NCBI RefSeq assembly: GCF_036880985.1
Contig: NZ_JBAJNO010000008.1
Span: 1,985,500-2,049,499, forward strand
DNA length: 64,000 nt
Direction of reading: 5' to 3'
Source of the DNA: Limibacter armeniacum
GTDB lineage: Bacteria; Bacteroidota; Bacteroidia; Cytophagales; Flammeovirgaceae
The stretch's first letter is position 1. Each line of letters starts with the position of its first letter. Below are positions 54,805 through 63,167 of the stretch, one piece after another. A program made the translations under genes and the position numbers. Under the pieces are notes generated by a model. The model saw only the letters and a list, made by a program, of their open reading frames with translations, did not search any database and was not told the DNA's origin.

Positions 54805-55734
54805 TCAGATTGCCTGAAGAGCAGCAGCTTTATCTTTATCAAGCTGTTCAACAAGGTGTTCTACACTTTCAAATTTCTGTTCATCTCTCAGGTGTTTGAC
54901 AAATCGGATGGTGAGACTTTTACCATAGATGGATTGGTTAAAGTCAAAGATATTGACTTCCATAGTGCGTTTGCTTCCATCCGTTACGGTCGGTTTGTTG
55001 CCAATATTTAGCATGCCCCCATAAGTGTTGCCTTCAAATTCTACTCTTACAGCATAGATGCCATTTTTAGGAATCAACTTGTAAGTCTCTTCCAAAGCGA
55101 TATTAGCTGTCGGGTATCCAATGGTTCTTCCTAGCTTGTTACCATCCGTTACAGTTCCTGTGACAGGGTATTCATACTCTAGGTAATGATTGGCTTTATC
55201 TACTGCACCTTCTTCAAGGGCGACTCTGATCTTTGTAGAACTTACCGCAACTTCTTCCAGTTCCTGTTTTGGGATTTCTTCCACTTCAAAGCCAAACTTG
55301 CCTGAGTTTTCTTTAAGGTACTCAAAGCCACCCTCACGGTTTCTGCCAAATCGATGATCGTATCCGATGACCAGCTTGGTGGTGTTGATTCCTTTGATCA
55401 GAATCTTATCGATAAATTCGAGTGAAGTAAGCTGTGAAAATGGCTTGTCAAACTTTAGGATGATCAGGTGATCTATACCTAGTTTTTCCAACAGTGAGAT
55501 CTTCTCTTCAAGAGTTGATAGGAGCTTCAGTGAGTCGCTTTTTTCGGGTGCTAGCACAAAACGAGGATGAGGCCAAAAAGTAATCATAACGGTTTCCGCT
55601 TGCTGTACACGTGCAATTTCCTTTAGCCGTTCTATGATTTTGCGATGTCCATAATGAACACCGTCAAAAGTTCCGCTTGTTACCACCGCTTTTGGGAGTG
55701 CGGTGAATTCCTCAATAGAGTAGTAAACTTTCAT
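54805..55734 (-). CDS. ribF: bifunctional riboflavin kinase/FAD synthetase
   Basis: A 309-residue two-domain enzyme. The N-terminal nucleotidyltransferase (FAD synthetase, about 1-165) has TSGTFDGVHYGHRKII and the ISSTKIR-type stretch as VSSTKIRVALEEG. The C-terminal riboflavin kinase (about 180-300) has the GRTIGYPTANI and NIGNKPTV motifs. It phosphorylates riboflavin to FMN, then adenylates it to FAD. It is the last gene of the minus-strand run ftsX-DUF3098-uppP-truB-ribF and lies 51 bases after truB; a strong terminator follows. Confidence 0.95.
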   Translation of the reverse strand: MKVYYSIEEFTALPKAVVTSGTFDGVHYGHRKIIERLKEIARVQQAETVMITFWPHPRFVLAPEKSDSLKLLSTLEEKISLLEKLGIDHLIILKFDKPFSQLTSLEFIDKILIKGINTTKLVIGYDHRFGRNREGGFEYLKENSGKFGFEVEEIPKQELEEVAVSSTKIRVALEEGAVDKANHYLEYEYPVTGTVTDGNKLGRTIGYPTANIALEETYKLIPKNGIYAVRVEFEGNTYGGMLNIGNKPTVTDGSKRTMEVNIFDFNQSIYGKSLTIRFVKHLRDEQKFESVEHLVEQLDKDKAAALQAI

Positions 55735-55785
55735 ATTGTGAAGGAGAGAGATTGAATGTGGCTCAGCCTCTTTTACTCCTTTGTA

Positions 55786-56478
55786 TTATTGCTCTTGGAT
55801 GATATCAATAAACTCTTCCAGCTGATAGGCATCTTCCAGCTTGTATTCTCCGATTCGGGTACGTTTCAGTGCTGACATATATGCACCAGCCCCCAATGCT
55901 TCACCAAAGTCCCTGACAAAGCTTCTGACGTATGTGCCTTTTGAGCAAACCATACGGAAATCCACTTTCGGGAAATCTACATTGATGATCTCAAGCTCAC
56001 GGATTTCTACCTCACGTGGATCGAGCTTGATTTCTTTACCTTGTCTGGCTGCACTGTAAGCACGTTTTCCGTTTACTTTAATGGCAGAATGAGCAGGTGG
56101 AATTTGCTGAATTTTCCCAGTAAACCTAGGGAGCAATTCATGCAGGTTTTCAACTGTAATATGTGAAATGTCCTGCTCATTTTCCACTTCTGTTTCAAGG
56201 TCATGCGAAGGTGTGGTTTGACCGATCACCATTTGCCCAATATACTCTTTTTCTTCAGCCTGGATAAACTGAATTTGTTTGGTCATTTTACCTGTACAAA
56301 GGATCAGCAATCCTGTTGCCAATGGATCCAGTGTTCCAGCATGACCCACTTTTTTGACTTTTACTTTATAACGCACCTTGTTGACTACATCAAAGGAAGT
56401 CCATTTATAAGGTTTGTCGAAAAGGAGAACTTCTCCACCTGCAAAATCAAAATCTTCTAGTCTCGTCTTTTTCTCCAT
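55786..56478 (-). CDS. truB: tRNA pseudouridine(55) synthase
   Basis: A 230-residue TruB that isomerises U55 of tRNA in the T-loop. The catalytic Asp lies in HAGTLDPLATGLL, with the start DKPYKWTSFDVVNKVR and the motif GTYVRSFVRDFGEALGAGAYM (split: GTYVRSFVRDFGE then ALGAGAYM). It is shorter than E. coli TruB because the C-terminal PUA domain is missing, as is usual in Bacteroidota. It lies 50 bases after uppP in the same direction. Confidence 0.95.
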   Translation of the reverse strand: MEKKTRLEDFDFAGGEVLLFDKPYKWTSFDVVNKVRYKVKVKKVGHAGTLDPLATGLLILCTGKMTKQIQFIQAEEKEYIGQMVIGQTTPSHDLETEVENEQDISHITVENLHELLPRFTGKIQQIPPAHSAIKVNGKRAYSAARQGKEIKLDPREVEIRELEIINVDFPKVDFRMVCSKGTYVRSFVRDFGEALGAGAYMSALKRTRIGEYKLEDAYQLEEFIDIIQEQ

Positions 56479-56528
56479 AACAGGTTGAAGTGTTATCGCA
56501 AAACATGCGTCACTTCATGAATTTATAC

Positions 56529-57326
56529 TTATTCGATAATCATTGCATAAATGATAGACCCTGCGCCTACGGCAAAACAATATGCTGCAAAATAGCTAAG
56601 CTTACTGTTCTTAACCAATGAGATCATCCATTTACAGGCAATCAATCCTGCAAAGAATGCCGCTACAAAACCAACAACCATTGGTAAAGTAGCATTAGTC
56701 TCGGCAGTCAGTGCTCCATCCAAAATGTCTTTAGCCATTTTTCCCATAATCAATGGAACAACCATCAAGAATGAAAACCTAGCAGCTCTTTCTCGGTCAA
56801 TTCCCAACAATACTGAAGTGGAAATTGTTGCTCCAGATCTAGAAATTCCTGGCAAAATGGCAATTGCTTGAGATACGCCTATCACTACCGCACTGAAAAA
56901 ACTCACTTTCTTTTGGGTAACTTGAGATTTATCAGCCAATAGCAGCAGTGCAGAAGTAACAACCAACATGCTACCGACCAACATTACCTGTCCGCCGAAG
57001 AGTAATTCTATGTAATCGTTGAAGAATACACCAACGAATGCCGCAGGAAACATCGAAACCAAGATTTTAAAGACAAAAGCCGTTTCTTCGTTAGCCTCAA
57101 ACTTGAACAGTTGCTGAAGGATGTATAAGATGTCTTTACGGAAAACAACAATAGTACTCAATGCTGTAGCTGCATGAAGCACAACCGTAAAAAGCATACT
57201 TTCTTCAGGAACACTGTTGCCTCCCAAAATTTCTTTAGCCAGCTCAAGGTGACCGCTGCTGCTTACAGGTAAAAATTCAGTAAGGCCTTGAATGATACCT
57301 AGGATGATAGCGTCAAAAATGTCCAT
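56529..57326 (-). CDS. uppP: undecaprenyl-diphosphatase
   Basis: A 265-residue integral membrane phosphatase (BacA/UppP) that recycles undecaprenyl pyrophosphate to undecaprenyl phosphate for cell-wall and LPS precursor synthesis. The motifs GLTEFLPVSSSGHLELA near the N-terminus and PGISRSGATISTS in the middle carry the catalytic Glu, Ser and Arg residues. About eight helices are predicted. It lies between a DUF3098 gene and truB, a conserved Bacteroidota order. Confidence 0.96.
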   Translation of the reverse strand: MDIFDAIILGIIQGLTEFLPVSSSGHLELAKEILGGNSVPEESMLFTVVLHAATALSTIVVFRKDILYILQQLFKFEANEETAFVFKILVSMFPAAFVGVFFNDYIELLFGGQVMLVGSMLVVTSALLLLADKSQVTQKKVSFFSAVVIGVSQAIAILPGISRSGATISTSVLLGIDRERAARFSFLMVVPLIMGKMAKDILDGALTAETNATLPMVVGFVAAFFAGLIACKWMISLVKNSKLSYFAAYCFAVGAGSIIYAMIIE

Positions 57327-57442
57327 TGAAAGAATAATTTAGTCAATAGTAGGATAGATTGTTTGTTAATGTGCTGCGTCCAGCACAAGGATTATAATTG
57401 TATAAGGTTTCTGTATTTCATGTAGGTAATGAAAGCAGCAAC

Positions 57443-57673
57443 TTATAATTCTTCTTCTGTGGTTTCACCTTTCTTGCTGAAGATGGCGTAAAATTCGAGA
57501 ATAAAACCTGCCATTACTGTAATTGGTCCGGCAGTCAGTCCAAGGAATCCAAATCCATGAGGTGTACTGTCCATTCCCATCAAGATAAAGCCTAATGCAA
57601 TGATTACTATACCTGCAACCATGATGGTATAGTTCTTTTTACCGAAAGCCAAGTCTTTTTTTGATTCACTCAT
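57443..57673 (-). CDS. DUF3098 family membrane protein
   Basis: A 76-residue protein with two membrane helices (about 15-35 and 42-65) and the tract FGKKNYTIMVAGIVIIALGF, which is the DUF3098 signature. It is found in Bacteroidota between ftsX and uppP, as here. Function is unknown; the fixed position suggests a role with the division and wall-lipid genes. It ends with the acidic tail KGETTEEEL. Confidence 0.9.
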   Translation of the reverse strand: MSESKKDLAFGKKNYTIMVAGIVIIALGFILMGMDSTPHGFGFLGLTAGPITVMAGFILEFYAIFSKKGETTEEEL

Positions 57674-57751
57674 TGTATAAAAAGTTTTCAGTTATTAGTT
57701 CCATTTTCATTTATCAGACAAAGTAGCAGTAATGGTATCTTGCCTAAGAAA

Positions 57752-58627
57752 TTAATATAGCTCGTCCAGTTTCATTTTTAGGTAGCGGTTGACTGCGAAA
57801 TGAACGCTTAAACAACCAATTGCGATACCTGAAAGCATAAGTCCAGCACCTACCAAAGCGGTGAATGGATAGTTAACAAGGTCATTGAGTTCTGGCCATG
57901 TTTTCCCTAAGCCATACTGAAAGCCAATCAGCATCACAAATGCGATAAGTCCTCCAGACAGTCCTTGAAGCAGTGACCTTATCAGGAATGGTTTCTCAAT
58001 AAATAAAGATGTGGCCCCAACAAGCTGCATACTCCTGATCAGGAATCGCTGCGAGAAAAGTGCCAACTTGATGGCATTATTGATTAACACAACAGATGTT
58101 ATGATAAAAGCAATAGCCATCAGGCCGAGAATGGAGCTAATACGCTGTACATTTCGGTTTATTTCCTGAATAATCTGTTGAGTATAGATGATCTCGTGGA
58201 CTCCTTTTACTTTTCTGAGGTCGGCAGCAACCTGCTTAAGGCTTCCATTTACAAGAAACTCCCGCTTTACCCTGACTATGAAAATATCTCTAAGTGGATT
58301 ATCTTCCAGCAAATTCATAAAGTCTTCACCAGTCTCCTCAAGAACCCTTTTAGCTGCATCTTCCTTAGACACAAACCTGATAGCTGATTCCTTGTCAATA
58401 AATGGGAGGGAAGTCAAATTGGCTTTTACACTTTCCAACTGTTCTTTATCCTGCCCTTTGCTTAGCACTACCTGTACTTCAACAGCATTCTGCATAATGC
58501 CAGTCAGCTTATTGGCATAAAAAGCAAACAGGGAGATCAGCCCAATCATAAATAGGGCGCAAGTCATACTGAACAGCACATTGGCATAAGGGTAACTACC
58601 AACTCTTCGCTTGTTATAAGAAGTCAT
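57752..58627 (-). CDS. ftsX: cell-division protein FtsX
   Basis: A 291-residue permease-type subunit with one N-terminal helix (about 17-37), a large periplasmic domain (about 40-170) and three C-terminal helices. The segment VQVVLSKGQDKEQLESVKAN and the last part SGIAIGCLSVHFAVNRYL match the FtsX family. It partners the ATPase FtsE, encoded far away at 28220-28936 on the other strand. It is the first gene of the minus-strand unit, and TATCTTTG at 58685-58678 is a candidate -7 box just upstream. Confidence 0.93.
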   Translation of the reverse strand: MTSYNKRRVGSYPYANVLFSMTCALFMIGLISLFAFYANKLTGIMQNAVEVQVVLSKGQDKEQLESVKANLTSLPFIDKESAIRFVSKEDAAKRVLEETGEDFMNLLEDNPLRDIFIVRVKREFLVNGSLKQVAADLRKVKGVHEIIYTQQIIQEINRNVQRISSILGLMAIAFIITSVVLINNAIKLALFSQRFLIRSMQLVGATSLFIEKPFLIRSLLQGLSGGLIAFVMLIGFQYGLGKTWPELNDLVNYPFTALVGAGLMLSGIAIGCLSVHFAVNRYLKMKLDELY

Positions 58628-58677
58628 TTAGTCACTTTAAGGTTTTCTGATCTGGGTGAGCCTTTTTCACTCAATTG

Positions 58678-58685
58678 CAAAGATA
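58678..58685 (-). promoter_or_regulatory. promoter -7 box of ftsX
   Basis: Minus-strand TATCTTTG matches TAnnTTTG about 50 bases before the ftsX start. No clear TTG lies at the -33 position. Confidence 0.5.
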
Positions 58686-58829
58686 CTACGAAAATGCATT
58701 TATCATAGAAGGAATAGGGGATTAGCGTAGGAAAGAACGGAGAGTGTTAACGAGAAAGGCGATTGCAGGAGGGAATAATAAGTAATTGTTTACAAAATTC
58801 AGTCTAGTTCCTTTCAGGATAGAAATGAA

Positions 58830-58861
58830 AAGCCCCTTGCAGCAATGGCCACAAGAGGCTT
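58830..58861 (-). terminator. terminator after the small membrane protein gene
   Basis: On the minus strand: stem AAGCCTCTTG / CAAGGGGCTT (one G-T pair) with a 12-base loop and a TTTT tail, about 60 bases beyond the stop at 58922. Confidence 0.7.
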
Positions 58862-58921
58862 ATTATTAGCTTGTAAATTCAACATTTGCAAAGTCATTTA
58901 GAGTTGACTGTTTTGTTAGGT

Positions 58922-59272
58922 TTATCTGATGGCATTTTTCAGAAGTGTGACCGTTATCAGCGCTTCTTCACCCGCCTCACTTCTTATAAGTTTACTGCCT
59001 ACTTTATTACCCGAATGACTTCTCCATTCATCCATCTCTTTTCTGAAAACATCTTCCAGTGAAGTAGTTTCTTTCTTGTTTTCATTAGAATGGTCTTTTG
59101 TTTTCTTTTTAGTTTTTGCAGTCAAGAAAAAGATGACCGCAAAAAACAGTAACAGAAACAAAAGTGGCAATATCGCTTTGAGCCAGGTTAAGAAAAGTGC
59201 TTGCCAAACAGTGGCTGTTACAGCCAAAGCTATACAAAACAACAGTGTGAATATTTTTATTGTCTTTTTCAT
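58922..59272 (-). CDS. small membrane protein of unknown function, 116 aa
   Basis: The ATG at 59272 (MKKTIKIFTLLFCIALAV) is preceded at four bases by AGGAGG (59278-59283), a strong ribosome-binding site, so it is chosen over the upstream start at 59299. Two hydrophobic segments follow (about 5-25 and 33-52), then a Lys-rich stretch and a soluble C-terminus with EEALITVTLLKNAIR. I know no family. It lies in the same direction as the short ORF at 59315-59452, 42 bases upstream, and may share its transcript. Confidence 0.65.
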   Translation of the reverse strand: MKKTIKIFTLLFCIALAVTATVWQALFLTWLKAILPLLFLLLFFAVIFFLTAKTKKKTKDHSNENKKETTSLEDVFRKEMDEWRSHSGNKVGSKLIRSEAGEEALITVTLLKNAIR

Positions 59273-59314
59273 TTTGTCCTCCTTCGGTTTGGAGGGCATA
59301 GTCCTTTGACCAGT

Positions 59315-59452
59315 CTAAGGGTACGTATGATGGCTATGCCCAGGTGGTTGATAGTTATGGTTAGGTGTTAGTTCTAGCGTTAAGCTGTCGGGAGCTGCTA
59401 TTTTGCTGTCGCCGTTTGCTCCGTAGTAGGCGATAAATACTGATGCTTGCAT
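59315..59452 (-). CDS. candidate small protein, 45 aa
   Basis: A minus-strand frame of 45 residues beginning MQASVFIAYYGANGDSKI and ending PPGHSHHTYP, with the stop at 59315-59317. It is too short for routine calling. Its C-terminus is His/Pro-rich. It lies 42 bases before the ATG of the 116-residue membrane protein in the same direction, so the two could be one transcript. No clear promoter or ribosome site is seen; it may be chance. Confidence 0.35.
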   Translation of the reverse strand: MQASVFIAYYGANGDSKIAAPDSLTLELTPNHNYQPPGHSHHTYP

Positions 59453-59493
59453 TTGAATTTGTTTTAGAAATTGATTTGAAAAATATATAAACG

Positions 59494-59528
59494 AAAAAAG
59501 CCGGTTACTCCTGAAGAGAACCGGCTTT
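59494..59528 (-). terminator. terminator after the 41-aa ORF
   Basis: Perfect 10-bp stem AAAGCCGGTT / AACCGGCTTT with a 12-base loop. On the minus strand it ends in TTTTTT. The only coding region it can serve on that strand is the short ORF at 59558-59683. Confidence 0.88.
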
Positions 59529-59557
59529 CGTCAATGTATTGTTTATTGAACGAAGTT

Positions 59558-59683
59558 CTATGTATGGATTAAATCGGTTTTCAACCATACAGCCGGTCTC
59601 TCCTGTACAACTTTTAAGCTGACAGTAGCCTCATCTCTGAGGTACATTGGAGTGGCAATAATATGTTGGAAACGCGATTTCAT
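59558..59683 (-). CDS. candidate small protein, 41 aa
   Basis: A minus-strand frame of 41 residues starting MKSRFQHIIATPMYLRDE and ending AVWLKTDLIHT. A strong minus-strand terminator begins 30 bases beyond its stop, implying that this stretch is transcribed on its own. Composition is ordinary, with no signal peptide or motif. A clear TAnnTTTG box was not found upstream. A non-coding RNA ending at the same terminator is the alternative. Confidence 0.45.
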   Translation of the reverse strand: MKSRFQHIIATPMYLRDEATVSLKVVQERPAVWLKTDLIHT

Positions 59684-59796
59684 TTCAAATTAAAGTATTA
59701 GTGTGATTTTTACGTGACGCAATTATGAGGTTTTTCCTATTTATTCCAAATACTTCCTCTTAAAAAAGTGTTATTGAGAACTTTTCTAAAGTAAAA

Positions 59797-59831
59797 ACAC
59801 CCCTTTCAATATAAAGTACTGAAAGGGGTGT
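59797..59831 (-). terminator. terminator after the OstA-like gene
   Basis: Perfect 12-bp stem ACACCCCTTTCA / TGAAAGGGGTGT with an 11-base loop. On the minus strand it is followed by a T run, about 26 bases beyond the stop codon. Confidence 0.93.
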
Positions 59832-59856
59832 AGTGAATGCGAGTTCAATAAAATTC

Positions 59857-61461
59857 TTACTTATTGATATCTAATTTCGCTCGAAGGTTCGGATCAATAG
59901 GTAGGTTAGGAGGAGTGTTTTTCCTGTTCCTAAGCCTTTTGATTATTTCTTCCCTTGCTGGACGTTCTTCTGTTCTCAGTCTGAATCCAGGTAAATGACT
60001 ATTTTGTTTGTTGATATCTCCTGCTGGTAATAGTTGACTGTCGTTTTTGTCATTGTAAATAAGGTCTTTTAAACTACCTTTTTCTTCGAATGTCATGGTC
60101 ATTTTAGAGCACTTTACAATATTCAGATTCTTGATTTGACCTTCTTCTAGTATATAATATATACTTTGGCCATTGCCATTGACATTCACATTATCGAGTG
60201 TTTTACCATCCTTGAAGTTGGCAACAATCTGTCTACCTTTTACTTGGTTGTGGTTTTTCAGAGAGTCTTCCGAAATCACAAAGGCGTTTTTGTCAAGGTA
60301 TAGCTTTTCCATACCTCTTGAAGTCATCATCGCTCTAATGGTACGACCTACCATTTGAGTCCCTTGTGCCCAAATTACAGGATCTTCATAGAAATAGATC
60401 ATTGAGTCATTGTAGAAATACACCAATGAGTCACATTTTGCTTGAAGGTCTCTGTTTTCAACTTCAACTGAGTGGAAAGCATATAATGTAGTTTCCTTTG
60501 AAGTACTATCATGAACTGAATGCAATGTATCAGCAGCCATGTAGAACATGTTTTCAAAGTTACCTTGGATTGGACGGCTCATCAATGCGTTTCCGTATGC
60601 TCTAGTGTCATTACCTTGGTGGAAAAGCTCATCGGCATAGATCGTTACAGAGTCAGTTTTGCTATAGAAAATGACGTTTCCTTTTGCATAGCTGTCTCCT
60701 GTATCCTTTTGTGTGTCAATAAAATCACCAATGATTAGGTAATCATCATTTTCTACAACCGCATCACCTTTAAACTTCACATCACCTGTTTTGGTGTTGT
60801 AAGTACCTGATTGAGCTACTACATCACCATCTTGAGATGTGATATGTGTTTCTGTATTGAAAGTGGCAATTTCAGTATCACGCATATAAGTGATGGCTTC
60901 ACTTTCAAGGTGTCTGTGCTTTTCAGGGTCATCAATGACAACATTTCCTTCAAAGTCCAGCTGCTTATCTTTCAAGTAACCTTTTTTACTTGTCAGGATC
61001 ATGCTCTCCTTGTGAACTTCACCGCCAGTAAGGTACTTGGCAGTTTGTGTATCGGAGTAGTAATAAAGCTTGTCAGTATAAAGTGTTACCTCTTCGTCCA
61101 CTAGCTTTACACGCTTATTGTCCGTGATTACAATTTCGCCTTTGGTACGGTCATAAGTTAGCATATCACCGTAGATCTTGGTTTTCTTGTCAATTACAAT
61201 GACGTTACCTGTAGCCGTTACAAATTTTGTTTGGGTGTTTTCTTTTGCTTTGTCACAGTAAACAGTTGAAGTTCCCTTTTTGATAATTACTCTTTTCTCA
61301 GGAGAACTATAGAATACCCTGAATTTCTGTGAACCTTGTGTCTCACCCTTTACTCTTGCAGCACTGAACTGAACCTGATCGCCATTTTGTGCAAATGCAC
61401 CAGCTGTAGTCAGTGTCAATAATATCATTAATAAGATATGTGCTTTAGTCTTCATTAGCAT
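59857..61461 (-). CDS. OstA/LptA-like LPS-transport protein
   Basis: A 534-residue exported protein with signal peptide MLMKTKAHILLMILLTLTTA then GAFAQ. Several OstA/LptA-type repeats follow (for example TQTKFVTATGNVIVIDKKTK, GDMLTYDRTKGEIVITDNKR and EGNVVIDDPEKHRHLESEAI), built on the beta-jellyroll seen in LptA, LptC and LptD N-domains. Such proteins form a periplasmic bridge for LPS. It is much longer than the 185-residue LptA of E. coli, as in many Bacteroidota. Ends with a basic, proline-rich tail. The minus-strand TATCTTTG box at 61552-61545 is a promoter candidate. A second Met at 61455 is possible. Confidence 0.88.
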   Translation of the reverse strand: MLMKTKAHILLMILLTLTTAGAFAQNGDQVQFSAARVKGETQGSQKFRVFYSSPEKRVIIKKGTSTVYCDKAKENTQTKFVTATGNVIVIDKKTKIYGDMLTYDRTKGEIVITDNKRVKLVDEEVTLYTDKLYYYSDTQTAKYLTGGEVHKESMILTSKKGYLKDKQLDFEGNVVIDDPEKHRHLESEAITYMRDTEIATFNTETHITSQDGDVVAQSGTYNTKTGDVKFKGDAVVENDDYLIIGDFIDTQKDTGDSYAKGNVIFYSKTDSVTIYADELFHQGNDTRAYGNALMSRPIQGNFENMFYMAADTLHSVHDSTSKETTLYAFHSVEVENRDLQAKCDSLVYFYNDSMIYFYEDPVIWAQGTQMVGRTIRAMMTSRGMEKLYLDKNAFVISEDSLKNHNQVKGRQIVANFKDGKTLDNVNVNGNGQSIYYILEEGQIKNLNIVKCSKMTMTFEEKGSLKDLIYNDKNDSQLLPAGDINKQNSHLPGFRLRTEERPAREEIIKRLRNRKNTPPNLPIDPNLRAKLDINK

Positions 61462-61544
61462 AGCTATTCAATGATTGATTTGATATACCGTTTTTTCTTG
61501 ACAGTCCTTGTTTGTTACTATTTGTGTTTTGCCTATTAACTCAG

Positions 61545-61552
61545 CAAAGATA
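61545..61552 (-). promoter_or_regulatory. promoter -7 box of the OstA-like gene
   Basis: Minus-strand TATCTTTG, matching TAnnTTTG, about 85 bases before the OstA-like start codon. A -33 TTG is not clear. Confidence 0.45.
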
Positions 61553-61722
61553 AAACGAACGGTAAAATTACGTCTATAAAGATAAAATATAGGCTGTTTT
61601 TGTATTTTTTAGGGATTTTTATCCTTTTCTTGCTGTCATTTAACACCTGATTTGACAGTGTAAATATTTAAAATCCTTAATGATAAAACAATATAAAGCT
61701 GTCATAGAGAGCAGTACTGTTT

Positions 61723-61730
61723 TACCTTTG
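61723..61730 (+). promoter_or_regulatory. promoter -7 box of tilS
   Basis: TACCTTTG matches TAnnTTTG; with the usual spacing transcription would start near 61736, about 20 bases before the tilS ATG. A -33 TTG is not clear. Confidence 0.5.
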
Positions 61731-61755
61731 TACTAGCAATGACAAGGAAATTATC

Positions 61756-63087
61756 ATGGTTGACCAATTTTTAACATACATTAATTCACATAAACTCTTC
61801 GAACGTTCCAATAAACTGTTGCTTACTATCAGTGGTGGAGTAGACTCTGTCGTTTTAGCATATTTATTGAAAAGAGCTGGGTTTGAGTTTGCAATGGCGC
61901 ATTGTAATTTTTGTTTAAGGGGAGAAGCATCAGACGGTGATGAGTCATTTGTGAAAACAATGGCAGCCAATTGGGATTTACCTTTCCATACTGTGAAATT
62001 TGACACAAAACGATATGCTAAAGAGAATGGCGTATCAACACAAATGGCGGCAAGAACCCTTAGGTACGATTGGTTTCAGGAGCTGATGAGTGAAAATGGT
62101 TATGACTACCTGCTAACAGCACACCATAAGAATGATATTATAGAAACTGTGCTGTTCAATCTGGTGAAAGGAACAGGGATTGAAGGGATACATGGGATTC
62201 TTCCTAAAGCAGGGACAACAGTTAGGCCGATGCTTTTTGCAGAAAAAAAAGCCATTCTTGAATTTGCTGAACTAAACGAACTGAGTTGGCGGGAAGATGC
62301 GTCGAATGCTGAAGATAAGTATGCCCGTAACCTGATTCGGAATCAGGTTGTGCCATTGCTGAGGCAAATCAACCCGACGCTTGAAGAAGGGGTAGGCAAA
62401 ACTGTAGAGAGAGTTTCTCAGGTAGAAAAGGCATTTTTTGCAGATCTGGAAATCCTTCAAGAGAAGGTGATGTATGTAGAGGAGGGATTGACTTATCTAG
62501 ATTTGGGGTTGTTGTTGGAAGAGCAAAACCCTTTCATAAAATTGTACTATCTTTTGAAACCTTTTGGATTTCATTATGATCAAGTAGAGCAGCTATTTGA
62601 ACGTTTAGGGTACGGTGCAGGAAGGAAACTAGTGTCTAAAGCGTATCAGCTTTTTACAGATAGAGGAAAGTTGGTGATTGAAAAAAGATATGAAAATAGC
62701 GATACTGATAATACAGTAACTGAAATTACGGAGGATTTTGAAGAGATTCAGCTATCCTACGGTAAATTGAATTTGAAAGTATTTGAAAGCGAGCATTATC
62801 ATTTGGAAATAAGTCCAAAGATTGCTGCTTTGAATCTAGAAAAATTGATTTTCCCATTGCAAGTGAGAAATTGGCAAGAAGGAGACAAGTTCCGCCCAAT
62901 AGGGATGAAAGGTAAAAGGAAGGTCAGTGATTTTCTTAAAGACTTGAAATTACCTCTTCCGATTAAGGAAAAAGTACAGGTGATGTTGTCTGGAAATGAA
63001 ATTGTGTGGGTAATAGGGTACCGTATTGATGACCGTTTTAAGTTAAATAGTAAGACCAAAAATGTATTAAGAGTAGAACTGAGCTAA
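61756..63087 (+). CDS. tilS: tRNA(Ile)-lysidine synthase
   Basis: A 443-residue ATP-dependent ligase that attaches lysine to C34 of tRNA-Ile(CAU), so that AUA is read as isoleucine. The PP-loop ATPase motif is LLTISGGVDSVVLAYLL, with AHCNFCLRG and the LTAHHKNDIIET segment typical of TilS. The C-terminal TilS_C domain contains WQEGDKFRPIGMKGKRKVSD. The gene diverges from the OstA-like gene. A cyclic-nucleotide-binding gene follows after 80 bases. Confidence 0.95.
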   Translation: MVDQFLTYINSHKLFERSNKLLLTISGGVDSVVLAYLLKRAGFEFAMAHCNFCLRGEASDGDESFVKTMAANWDLPFHTVKFDTKRYAKENGVSTQMAARTLRYDWFQELMSENGYDYLLTAHHKNDIIETVLFNLVKGTGIEGIHGILPKAGTTVRPMLFAEKKAILEFAELNELSWREDASNAEDKYARNLIRNQVVPLLRQINPTLEEGVGKTVERVSQVEKAFFADLEILQEKVMYVEEGLTYLDLGLLLEEQNPFIKLYYLLKPFGFHYDQVEQLFERLGYGAGRKLVSKAYQLFTDRGKLVIEKRYENSDTDNTVTEITEDFEEIQLSYGKLNLKVFESEHYHLEISPKIAALNLEKLIFPLQVRNWQEGDKFRPIGMKGKRKVSDFLKDLKLPLPIKEKVQVMLSGNEIVWVIGYRIDDRFKLNSKTKNVLRVELS

Positions 63088-63167
63088 TCAAAATGACTAT
63101 TTTGATGTGTAATAAATAAATCCTTAAACTAACAATAACCAACTATATACCGATTACAAAATTGAAG

